DNA of 64,000 nt from Bacteroidetes bacterium 47-18. GTDB taxonomy: Bacteria; Bacteroidota; Bacteroidia; Chitinophagales; Chitinophagaceae. The notes beneath the pieces were generated by a model that did not search any database, had not been told where the DNA came from, and saw only the letters and a program-made list of their open reading frames with translations. Location: contig MKSF01000023.1 in the NCBI GenBank assembly GCA_001897155.1, positions 1-64,000 on the forward strand, read 5' to 3'. The stretch's first letter is position 1. Each line of letters begins with the position of its first letter. The position numbers were made by a program, and so were the translations under genes. Positions 18,132-25,213 of the stretch are shown here, piece by piece.

Positions 18132-19343
18132 ATGCAAACTCATCATCAAATAGTAATTATCGGCGCCGGTACAGCAGGCATCATGGTAGCGGCACAGCTT
18201 ATGAGAAAAAACAGCAATCTGGATATTGCCATCATTGACCCTTCTGAAAAGCATTACTATCAACCCGCCTGGACCTTGGTAGGCGCGGGAACGTATGATC
18301 TTCAAAAAACCATTCGTTCCACAGAAAGCCTTATTCCCGCTGGGGTCAAATGGATAAAAGACCCGGTAACGGGCTTACAGCCTGATGACAATACGGTCTC
18401 CACACAGCATTCCGGGACAATATCCTATGATTATCTTGTCGTTGCTCCCGGGCTGGTGAATGACCTCTCGCTGATAGAAGGTTTGCAGGAAGCTGTCGAC
18501 CAAGGTGTGGTATGCAGCAATTATATAGACCCTGAATATACCTGGAAATGCCTGCAGGAATTTAAGGGAGGCACCGCTTTGTTTACCCAGCCGGCCACCC
18601 CTATCAAGTGCGGCGGCGCTCCGCAGAAGATCATGTACCTCGCTGCCGATTATCTGCGCAAACAGGGATTGGATAGCAGATCAAAAATAATCTTTGCCAC
18701 GCCCGGAGCGGTTATTTTCGGGGTGAAACCAATTGCAGCGACGCTGACGCAGGTTTTAAACAGGTACCATATAGATTTCAAACCTGCACATACGCCTGTT
18801 AAGATCGATGCGGCTAACAGGATCGCATATTTCAGGAACAATATACAGGGAGTAGAAGGCACCGAAGCCATCCGCTTCGATCTTTTACACCTGGCGCCTC
18901 CTCAAACCGCTCCGAAGTTCGTGAAAGAGTCCATCCTGGTAAATGAGGCGGGATGGTTAGATGTGGACATCAACAGCTTACAGCACAAAAGATACGGCAA
19001 TATTTTTGGTATCGGGGATGTGGCCGCCTTACCTACTGCCAAAACAGGCGCCGCCATCCGCAAGCAGGCTCCCGTGGTTGTAGACAATTTACTGAAGCTG
19101 ATAAAAGGACTGGCCGCTGACAATAAAAGCTATGAAGGATATTCGTCCTGTCCCCTGGTTACCGGGTATGGTAAAATGGTACTGGCAGAATTTAATTACA
19201 AAAACGAATTCACACCGGACCCTAAAATGAAAATGATGCTGATTGCAGACAGCTCTAAAGAGCATTGGCGGTTATGGATCTTAAAAAAATATATTCTTCC
19301 TTATTTGTATTGGAACAAAATGATGAAAGGCGAGGATGTTTAA
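18132..19343 (+). CDS. sqr: Sulfide:quinone oxidoreductase-like flavoprotein
   Basis: A 403-residue FAD protein. The Rossmann motif GAGTAG is at residues 11-16, the second FAD contact GIGDVAALP at 293-301. Two cysteines in the positions expected for the active-site polysulfide pair are visible: C160 (TPIKCGGAP) and C340 (YSSCPLV); C128 is a possible third. The C-terminus has the amphipathic helix that attaches SQR to the membrane (WILKKYILPYLYW). SQR oxidises H2S to persulfide and passes electrons to quinone. It opens the sulfur island and has its own operator-promoter. The next gene has a second promoter 90 bp downstream. Confidence 0.88.
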   Translation: MQTHHQIVIIGAGTAGIMVAAQLMRKNSNLDIAIIDPSEKHYYQPAWTLVGAGTYDLQKTIRSTESLIPAGVKWIKDPVTGLQPDDNTVSTQHSGTISYDYLVVAPGLVNDLSLIEGLQEAVDQGVVCSNYIDPEYTWKCLQEFKGGTALFTQPATPIKCGGAPQKIMYLAADYLRKQGLDSRSKIIFATPGAVIFGVKPIAATLTQVLNRYHIDFKPAHTPVKIDAANRIAYFRNNIQGVEGTEAIRFDLLHLAPPQTAPKFVKESILVNEAGWLDVDINSLQHKRYGNIFGIGDVAALPTAKTGAAIRKQAPVVVDNLLKLIKGLAADNKSYEGYSSCPLVTGYGKMVLAEFNYKNEFTPDPKMKMMLIADSSKEHWRLWILKKYILPYLYWNKMMKGEDV

Positions 19344-19351
19344 TGCTGCAA

Positions 19352-19396
19352 TGTAACTCTTGTAACAATTAAAGCGAAACGGATTGCAGAAGTTTG
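19352..19396 (+). promoter_or_regulatory. Crp/Fnr-type operator and -7-like element before the transporter-porin operon
   Basis: TGTAACTCTTGTAACA at 19352-19367 matches the operator with one arm altered (GTAAC instead of GTTAC). A TTTG element (GAAGTTTG) starts at 19389, 37 nt from the operator start. The start codon is at 19435. Confidence 0.6.
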
Positions 19397-19434
19397 CACT
19401 CAATTTTAATTTTTAAAACAACAACAATCAACGA

Positions 19435-19992
19435 ATGGAATGGATCTTAGACCCCTGGCCGTGGTATGTATCGGGCCCGCTGATCGCGCTCACTATGTTT
19501 ATCCTGCTGTATGTAGGCAAAAACTTCGGAATGTCTTCCAACCTCAGGACCTTATGTACTATCTGCGGAGCAGACAAGACCTGCGATTTTTTCTGCTTTG
19601 ACTGGAAAGCCCAGCGGTGGAATCTTCTGGTAATGGCGGGAGCCATCATCGGCGGATTTATAGCGGCAAATTATTTATCGGCAGATCAGGTACCGGACCT
19701 GAACCCTCACACCGTAAGCCAGCTACAAAGCTTAGGCTTTGAAAGTGCCGGCAAAAGCTATGTACCCACAGAATTATTTGGCAGTGAAGCCTTTTCCGAT
19801 CCTGCCACCATTGGCTTGTTATTAGCCGGGGGGCTGCTGGTAGGCTTCGGCGCCCGCTATGCAGGCGGATGTACTTCCGGCCACGCTATCTCAGGCCTGA
19901 GCAATTTACAGTTACCTTCCCTTATAGCCACCATAGGCTTTTTTACCGGGGGACTTATCATGGTACATTTAATTTTCCCTTTGATCTTCTAA
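19435..19992 (+). CDS. YeeE/YedE-family transporter, first half
   Basis: A 185-residue membrane protein with about four or five transmembrane segments. The diagnostic motif ARYAGGCTSGHAISGLSNL (near residues 141-159) is the cysteine-containing signature of YeeE/YedE proteins, which pass thiosulfate or related sulfur species by handing them along cysteines. Extra cysteines occur near the N-terminus (LCTICGADKTCDFFCF), an unusual cluster for this family. Full-length family members contain two repeats; here the second repeat is a separate gene at 21356, so the two probably form one transporter. They are separated by a porin gene. Confidence 0.85.
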   Translation: MEWILDPWPWYVSGPLIALTMFILLYVGKNFGMSSNLRTLCTICGADKTCDFFCFDWKAQRWNLLVMAGAIIGGFIAANYLSADQVPDLNPHTVSQLQSLGFESAGKSYVPTELFGSEAFSDPATIGLLLAGGLLVGFGARYAGGCTSGHAISGLSNLQLPSLIATIGFFTGGLIMVHLIFPLIF

Positions 19993-19999
19993 CGCGATT

Positions 20000-21328
20000 A
20001 TGAAACGTTTGATAAGTGTATGGCTATTGCTTTCGGTAGCCTTATCTGCAGCAGCGCAGCACAAAACACTATTCGAGTATATAAGAGAAGGCGAGGTCAG
20101 CGGTCATATCAGGAACTACTTTATGGCCACGGACAATCATAAGGGGCAGGACTATTATGCAGATGCCATCGGCGGGCTGCTGAGCTATGAGTCCAAGACC
20201 TATAAAGGTTTCCGGTTAGGCGTTTCCGGCATTTTCAGCTACCGTATGTTTTCCAATGACCTGAATAAAAAAGATGCGCTTACCGGGAAAAGCAATAAAT
20301 GGGAACGGGAGTTGTTTGACGTCAATCACCAGGAGAATTATAACGACCTGGACAGGCTGGAAGAATTGTTCATAAAGTATCACTGGAAGCAGTCCTACAT
20401 TACCTATGGCAAAATACCGGTGCCCTACACGCCCCTTATCAATAAAAGCGACGGCAGGATGAAGCCTTTTGCATTTCAGGGAGGATGGGCCCAGCACAAG
20501 CGGGACAGCACCACAATAGAAGGAGGCTGGCTACACAAGGTCTCTCCCCGTGCAATGACGGAATGGTTTGCTTCCAATGAACTGTTCGGGTTGACCGACA
20601 ATGGCTTACAGCCCGATGGCAATAAAGCATCGTACCTGCATCATACACCCTCTTCAGGCATTGGAATTGTTCACGCAGGGCAGGCTTACAGGCACTGGAA
20701 AGCTGATGTCTGGAATGTTTACACCGACAAGCTCATCAATACGGCGTGGGCGCAACTGGAATATCACAATAAGCATTGGCGATCCGGGGTAATTTACGCT
20801 TACCAGACACCACACAGCTACCAGGAAAAGCTGGAATACAACAACCGGTATGTACAGCCCGGCGAGAACGGACAAGCACTGAGCGCTATGGTCCAATATG
20901 AAACAAATGGCTGGAAGCTCAAAACAGCCTATACACACGCTTTTGCATCAGGCCGCTTTCTGACACCCAGAGAGCTGGGACGGGACCAGTTTTACACCTC
21001 TATGCCCAGGAGCAGGCTGGATGGTCTGGGTAATGCAGACCTGTATGCAGTAGGCATTAATTACCATACCGGACATTTCGGGGTTGATGTTGACGGATTG
21101 ACTTCAAACGGCATAATGGCGGGTAATGCCCGGTATAACAAATACAACCTGGATGACTTTTACCAGGTCAACATCAGAATGCATTACGGGTTTGACAGAT
21201 TTATGGAAGGATTAAATATTGACCTCCTATGCGTCTGGAAAGTTAATAAGAATGATCATGGTACGGACCTGGCCTACCAGAAGAGCGATTTTAATCAGGT
21301 GAATTTAATAGTAAACTATAATTTTTAA
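20000..21328 (+). CDS. OprD-like outer-membrane porin
   Basis: A 442-residue protein with signal peptide (LLLSVALSAAAQ). The mature chain begins with the OprD-like HIRNYFMATDNHKGQDYYAD and then alternates strand-turn segments with GGLLSYESKTYKGFRLGVSG and YITYGKIPVPYTPLINKSD. It ends FNQVNLIVNYNF, whose terminal Phe is the outer-membrane barrel signal. OprD-type porins are specific channels for small solutes. Its position between two half-transporters for sulfur species suggests it lets the same substrate (thiosulfate or similar) cross the outer membrane. That substrate is inference from context. Confidence 0.82.
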   Translation: MKRLISVWLLLSVALSAAAQHKTLFEYIREGEVSGHIRNYFMATDNHKGQDYYADAIGGLLSYESKTYKGFRLGVSGIFSYRMFSNDLNKKDALTGKSNKWERELFDVNHQENYNDLDRLEELFIKYHWKQSYITYGKIPVPYTPLINKSDGRMKPFAFQGGWAQHKRDSTTIEGGWLHKVSPRAMTEWFASNELFGLTDNGLQPDGNKASYLHHTPSSGIGIVHAGQAYRHWKADVWNVYTDKLINTAWAQLEYHNKHWRSGVIYAYQTPHSYQEKLEYNNRYVQPGENGQALSAMVQYETNGWKLKTAYTHAFASGRFLTPRELGRDQFYTSMPRSRLDGLGNADLYAVGINYHTGHFGVDVDGLTSNGIMAGNARYNKYNLDDFYQVNIRMHYGFDRFMEGLNIDLLCVWKVNKNDHGTDLAYQKSDFNQVNLIVNYNF

Positions 21329-21355
21329 AAAACAAATCATAAACAGGAAATAATA

Positions 21356-21772
21356 ATGAAGAAAAACATCATTTATCTGGCAATAGGTATATTTTTCGGT
21401 ATCGTCATGTATAAGTCAGAAGCGGCATCGTGGTTCAGGATATATGAAATGTTCAACTTCCAGTCCGTGCATATGTACGGGGTTATAGGCACAGCCCTGC
21501 TAACCGGGATACTGGTTGTTCAGTACATAAAGAGAAAACGGCTGAAAGATATCAATGGAAAAGAGATAAAGATCGCCGATAAGGAAAAAAGCATTGCAAG
21601 GTACCTGATCGGCGGCATCCTGTTCGGGCTGGGCTGGGCATTGGCAGGAGCCTGTCCGGGTCCGATGTTCGTATTGGCCGGGGCCGGCTATTTTCCAATA
21701 CTTATTGTTATCTTAGGAGCGGTTTTAGGCACCTGGTTCTATGGGCTCCTGAAAGACAGATTACCTCACTAA
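21356..21772 (+). CDS. YeeE/YedE-family transporter, second half (DUF6691-like)
   Basis: A 138-residue membrane protein with about four transmembrane segments. The motif GWALAGACPGPMFVLAGAGY holds the conserved family cysteine (GACPGP), the counterpart of GGCTSGH in the first half. An N-terminal segment (IYLAIGIFFGIVMYKSEAASW) and a charged loop (KRKRLKDINGKEIKI) match the DUF6691 layout. It starts 27 bp after the porin gene and 16 bp before the Crp/Fnr gene. Together with 19435-19992 it probably makes one thiosulfate/sulfur transporter. Confidence 0.85.
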   Translation: MKKNIIYLAIGIFFGIVMYKSEAASWFRIYEMFNFQSVHMYGVIGTALLTGILVVQYIKRKRLKDINGKEIKIADKEKSIARYLIGGILFGLGWALAGACPGPMFVLAGAGYFPILIVILGAVLGTWFYGLLKDRLPH

Positions 21773-21788
21773 TCACAAATATAGCATT

Positions 21789-22427
21789 ATGGAAGACCTG
21801 ATACATGAAGCCTACGGTGGCATATTTGAGCCGGCGCTGCTGGATGAAATTTCCACCGTTGCCAAACTGGTACCTTTTAAGGAAGGTGACGTACTGATTG
21901 ATATAGGCAAATACATCAAAACCATGCCCCTGCTCATCAGCGGCGCCATCAAGATCATGCGGGAAGATTTTGATACCGGGGAGCTGCTGCTGTACTTTAT
22001 TGAAAAAGGAGATACCTGCTCTATGACACTGACCTGCTGTATGGGTGACAAGAAAAGCGAAATACGGGCAGTAGCCGAAAACAATGGCCTCGTGGCCATG
22101 ATCCCTGTCGGTAAAATGGAAGAATGGATGGGCAAATACAAAAGCTGGCGGGCTTATGTGTTTGAAAGCTATAACAACCGCTTCAATGAATTGCTGAATG
22201 CGATCGACAATATCGCCTTCATGCATATGGACGAAAGGCTGCTGAATTATCTTTCGGAAACCAGCAAGGTCAACAGCAGCACTATTATCAATAAAACACA
22301 CCAGGAAATAGCCAATGAGCTGAACAGCTCAAGGGTCGTTATATCGCGTTTGCTGAAAGCACTGGAGAACGAAGGCAAGATAAAGCTGAACCGGAATAAT
22401 ATAGAATTGTTACACCTGACAAGATAA
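21789..22427 (+). CDS. Crp/Fnr-family regulator with Cys-rich sensor domain
   Basis: A 212-residue regulator. The N-terminal beta roll (about residues 25-115) contains C77, C83 and C84 in the segment KGDTCSMTLTCCMGDKKSE. This is not an FNR iron-sulfur motif but is suited to thiol or persulfide chemistry. The HTH is at about 170-193 (THQEIANELNSSRVVISRLL). It is cotranscribed with the transporter-porin genes and is the only regulator inside the sulfur island. Six island promoters share a palindrome placed where a Crp/Fnr activator binds, so this protein is the likely regulator. The inducer (sulfide, persulfide, or NO) cannot be told from the sequence. Confidence 0.85.
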   Translation: MEDLIHEAYGGIFEPALLDEISTVAKLVPFKEGDVLIDIGKYIKTMPLLISGAIKIMREDFDTGELLLYFIEKGDTCSMTLTCCMGDKKSEIRAVAENNGLVAMIPVGKMEEWMGKYKSWRAYVFESYNNRFNELLNAIDNIAFMHMDERLLNYLSETSKVNSSTIINKTHQEIANELNSSRVVISRLLKALENEGKIKLNRNNIELLHLTR

Positions 22428-22431
22428 GCAT

Positions 22432-23673
22432 TTGAAAGCAGATATTCAACCCGGGCTAAAGGAGAACTGGCAGCAGTTTACCCTGCTCGTCCTCGTCAAT
22501 ATGATGGTAGGCGGCATGGTGGGCCTGGAAAGAACCGTTGTGCCATTGGTGGGAACGGAAGAATTTAAAATCCGGTCGGACATAGTCGTTTTTTCGTTCA
22601 TCATTGCGTTTGGCGTAGTCAAAGCCTTTACCAACCTGATCTCAGGCGTATTGGCAGACCGGTACACCCGGAAAAAAGTATTGATCTGGGGATGGCTGGC
22701 GGGTTTGCCGGTTCCTTTTTTGCTGGCTTTCGCCCCTTCCTGGAACTGGATACTGTTTGCAAACGTCTTGCTCGGTGTCAGTCAGGGATTGGCCTGGTCA
22801 ATGACCGTCAATATGAAGATTGACCTGGCAGGCAGGAAAAACAGGGGCCTCGCAATGGGACTGAACGAAGCTGCAGGTTACGGGGCAGTAGGATTGACGG
22901 CTTTACTGACAGGCTACCTGGCTTCACATTACGGCTTACGGCCACAACCTTTTTATATCGGCATAGCTTATACCGTTGCAGGTTTATTGCTTTCTGTTTT
23001 TGTGGTTCGGGATACCCGGAAATTTGCACAGATGGAAGCCGTACAAACACCGTCCGCCGAGATCGCTCATAAGCCGGACCTGTGGTGGGTATTCAAAGAA
23101 ACCTCCTTCAAAAACAAAAACCTGTTTTCGATTTCACAGGCAGGATTGATTAACAACCTGAATGACGGGATGTCCTGGGGCGTATTCCCCTTGCTCTTTA
23201 TGTCCATGGGGGTCAGGTTAGAAGGCGTTGGCTGGATCAAAGCCGTTTATCCCGTGGTTTGGGGCGTAGGGCAAATCGTTACGGGACCTTTAGCGGATAA
23301 GGTCGGAAGAAAGCCCCTGATCGTCTGGGGAATGTTCGTGCAGGTTTCAGGTCATATAGTGATCGGTTTTGAATGGTTTGAGCCCTTAACATCGGGGTTG
23401 ACAGGCTCGGTGTTGTTAGGGATCGGAACAGCAATGGTTTACCCGGCGTTATTAGCAGCAGTAAGCGACACGGCTCATCCAGCCTGGCGGGCATCATCGT
23501 TAGGCGTTTACAGGTTCTGGCGGGATATGGGCTACGCTGTCGGAGCATTAATGGCCGGAATAGCCGGGAGCTTCCTCGGTCTGGAATGGGCAGTACATAT
23601 TGCAGGCATTATCACGCTTATCTCGGGCATCATCGTATGGATAAAAATGAAAGAAACAACAACGCATTCTTAA
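22432..23673 (+). CDS. Major facilitator superfamily transporter
   Basis: A 413-residue protein with about twelve hydrophobic segments and MFS loop motifs: GVLADRYTRKKVLIWG after helix 2 (the G-x-L-a-D-r-x-G/T-r-k-x motif) and GPLADKVGRKPLIVWG in the second half. The substrate is not evident. The reading frame starts at a TTG at 22432, four bases after the stop of the regulator gene. No ATG occurs before the first helix, so TTG is the probable start. The last gene of the transporter-regulator operon; its partners suggest an inorganic sulfur or nitrogen anion, which is inference. Confidence 0.82.
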   Translation: MKADIQPGLKENWQQFTLLVLVNMMVGGMVGLERTVVPLVGTEEFKIRSDIVVFSFIIAFGVVKAFTNLISGVLADRYTRKKVLIWGWLAGLPVPFLLAFAPSWNWILFANVLLGVSQGLAWSMTVNMKIDLAGRKNRGLAMGLNEAAGYGAVGLTALLTGYLASHYGLRPQPFYIGIAYTVAGLLLSVFVVRDTRKFAQMEAVQTPSAEIAHKPDLWWVFKETSFKNKNLFSISQAGLINNLNDGMSWGVFPLLFMSMGVRLEGVGWIKAVYPVVWGVGQIVTGPLADKVGRKPLIVWGMFVQVSGHIVIGFEWFEPLTSGLTGSVLLGIGTAMVYPALLAAVSDTAHPAWRASSLGVYRFWRDMGYAVGALMAGIAGSFLGLEWAVHIAGIITLISGIIVWIKMKETTTHS

Positions 23674-23727
23674 ATTACACCCTTTGACAAGGCAACCATT
23701 TACATTTTGATAAAATTTAAAATTAAG

Positions 23728-23890
23728 TGACTATCTGCTTACAGGCAACAACCTTTTATTACGGATACGTTTCGCTGAGCAGTGTCCCCATAAGGGAACT
23801 GAGGGTGTCGGTCATTCCGAACGGATGTGAGGAATCTCTTATAATAATTTGTAGCTTATAATGGCTTTGTTGCCTATATATAGATAGTCA
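23728..23890. mobile_element. MITE-like inverted-repeat element, copy 2 (163 bp, short form)
   Basis: Ends match copies 1 and 3: TGACTATCTGCTTACAGGC on the left, and TGACTATCTATATATAGGC for the reverse complement of the right end. It holds a single 34-bp internal block (23810-23843). The segment that lies between the two blocks in copies 1 and 3 is missing, as recombination between blocks would produce. It ends 22 bp before the start of the Cys-rich secreted gene, so it may supply part of that gene's promoter region. Confidence 0.75.
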
Positions 23891-23912
23891 GTAAATTATA
23901 AAATTATTTACA

Positions 23913-24215
23913 ATGAAGAATATCCTTTCAGCCGTAACACTATTGTTATGCCTGACCTTTAGCGTCAACGCGCAGGAAAAACATACTACGGTTAACGAAC
24001 AGGAAAAGCCCACCTGCCAGATGCACAAAAAAGGGCGCTCTAAAGGGAATAAAAAAGATAACTCCAAAGATGGGAAAGACGGTCATGCACAGCAAACAAA
24101 GAATTGTAAGCCAGGTAATAAAACCGGCTCCCAGGAACATAAAATGTGTTGTGATGAGCCCCAAGAAGCAGCGAAAAGATGTTGCTCTCCAAACAAACCT
24201 GGCAGCCAATCCTGA
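23913..24215 (+). CDS. Small secreted Lys/Cys-rich protein
   Basis: A 100-residue protein with a clear signal peptide (ILSAVTLLLCLTFSVNAQ). The mature part is lysine- and glycine-rich with six cysteines, including a CC pair in KMCCDEPQEAAKRCCSPN and single Cys near TCQMHK and KNCKPG. No family is recognised. The Cys pairs and His suggest metal or persulfide binding in the periplasm, which would suit the sulfur island. Codon use gives no sign that it is spurious: the signal peptide and even Cys spacing support a real gene. Its promoter region abuts MITE copy 2. Confidence 0.65.
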   Translation: MKNILSAVTLLLCLTFSVNAQEKHTTVNEQEKPTCQMHKKGRSKGNKKDNSKDGKDGHAQQTKNCKPGNKTGSQEHKMCCDEPQEAAKRCCSPNKPGSQS

Positions 24216-24277
24216 TTTCTGAATTTATCCGCCGGCTGCAGGGCCCACGGATCTTAATTCATCTAAATCTATTCAGA

Positions 24278-25000
24278 ATGATCAATTACAAATCTATTGC
24301 AATAGGCTTATTCAGCACATTGCTTTTCAATACCGGCTCAACCGCTCAGACCAGCACCGGTGAGGTAAAAGTGAGCGGAGCCATGAAGAATGTCATGCGT
24401 AAGGGAGAACTTTCCGGTACAATACATTTAGACACGATCCAGAACAAAAAGCACTTATACGGTTTAGGACCCGTGGAATATTTAAAAGGGGAAATCCTGA
24501 TCCTGGATGGAAGATCCTATGTCTCCGCAGTAAAGCGGGACGGAAGCATCCAGGTAGCGGAAACATACGATGTAAAAGCTCCGTTTCTTGTGTACAGCAA
24601 CACTGAAAACTGGAAAGCATATAAATTACCGGAACGAATCAAAACGGCCAAGCAACTGGAGGCCTACATTGACGAAATACGCAAAAACCACCAGCGCCCT
24701 TTTGCGTTTAAACTGGAAGGCACTTTTGCACAGGTAAATTTTCATATTCAAAACCTGCCTGACGGCGCTGTAGTCAAAGAGCCTAACGATGCACATAAAG
24801 GACAGGGAAAATATGAACGAACAAATGTTAGCGGGACAATCGTCGGATTTTTCTCAACCGAACATCAGAGCATCTTTACACATCACGACAGCTATATCCA
24901 TATGCATTTCATCAACTCAGACCGAACCGAGATGGGACACATTGACGATCTCATTCTTGACGGTAAGTCAAAAGTAAAAATTTATATGCCGGGAAAATAA
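24278..25000 (+). CDS. Exported acetolactate-decarboxylase-like protein
   Basis: Start at 24278 was chosen because it opens a signal peptide (AIGLFSTLLFNTGSTAQ); the frame is open upstream but overlaps the previous gene. The mature 215 residues match alpha-acetolactate decarboxylase: LYGLGPVEYLKGEILILDG, PFAFKLEGTFAQVNFHIQ, GTIVGFFS and the metal site IHMHFINSDRTEMGHIDDL, where three His (HxH and GH) would bind zinc. AlsD normally converts acetolactate to acetoin in the cytoplasm. An exported form is less usual. Its link to the sulfur island is unclear and may be chance. No valine/acetolactate synthase gene is near. Confidence 0.78.
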   Translation: MINYKSIAIGLFSTLLFNTGSTAQTSTGEVKVSGAMKNVMRKGELSGTIHLDTIQNKKHLYGLGPVEYLKGEILILDGRSYVSAVKRDGSIQVAETYDVKAPFLVYSNTENWKAYKLPERIKTAKQLEAYIDEIRKNHQRPFAFKLEGTFAQVNFHIQNLPDGAVVKEPNDAHKGQGKYERTNVSGTIVGFFSTEHQSIFTHHDSYIHMHFINSDRTEMGHIDDLILDGKSKVKIYMPGK

Positions 25001-25012
25001 GTCGCCCGCGCC

Positions 25013-25034
25013 TGACAATTACGTCTGGCAAAAG
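25013..25034 (+). repeat. Direct repeat flanking gene 25214-26821, left copy
   Basis: TGACAATTACGTCTGGCAAAAG lies 12 bp after the stop of the acetolactate-decarboxylase-like gene. A close match is at 26829-26852, 7 bp after the stop of the next gene. The pair brackets a distinctive AT-rich gene, as if it were an inserted unit. Confidence 0.4.
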
Positions 25035-25075
25035 AAGAGAGTTGATGCTAAGCTCAACGCCAGGAATGCTATACT

Positions 25076-25103
25076 GCCAATGCTTAGAGCATTGGCTTTT
25101 TTT
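25076..25103 (+). terminator. Rho-independent terminator after the acetolactate-decarboxylase-like gene
   Basis: A perfect 9-bp stem GCCAATGCT / AGCATTGGC with a TAG loop is followed by seven T residues (25097-25103). Confidence 0.85.
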
Positions 25104-25213
25104 CACTAATTTAGCCAACGGCTCACAGCATTGGCTACGTTCGCGCCAAACCCTGCCTGTCGGCTTCGGTTTTCCGTCCTTCGCCAAGCTGCCGAACCTT
25201 TCTGTGCAATTAT

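Noticed and set aside
21789-22427. FNR-type iron-sulfur regulator
   Set aside because: The cysteines are clustered within the beta roll and not arranged as in FNR (three near the N-terminus plus one distant).
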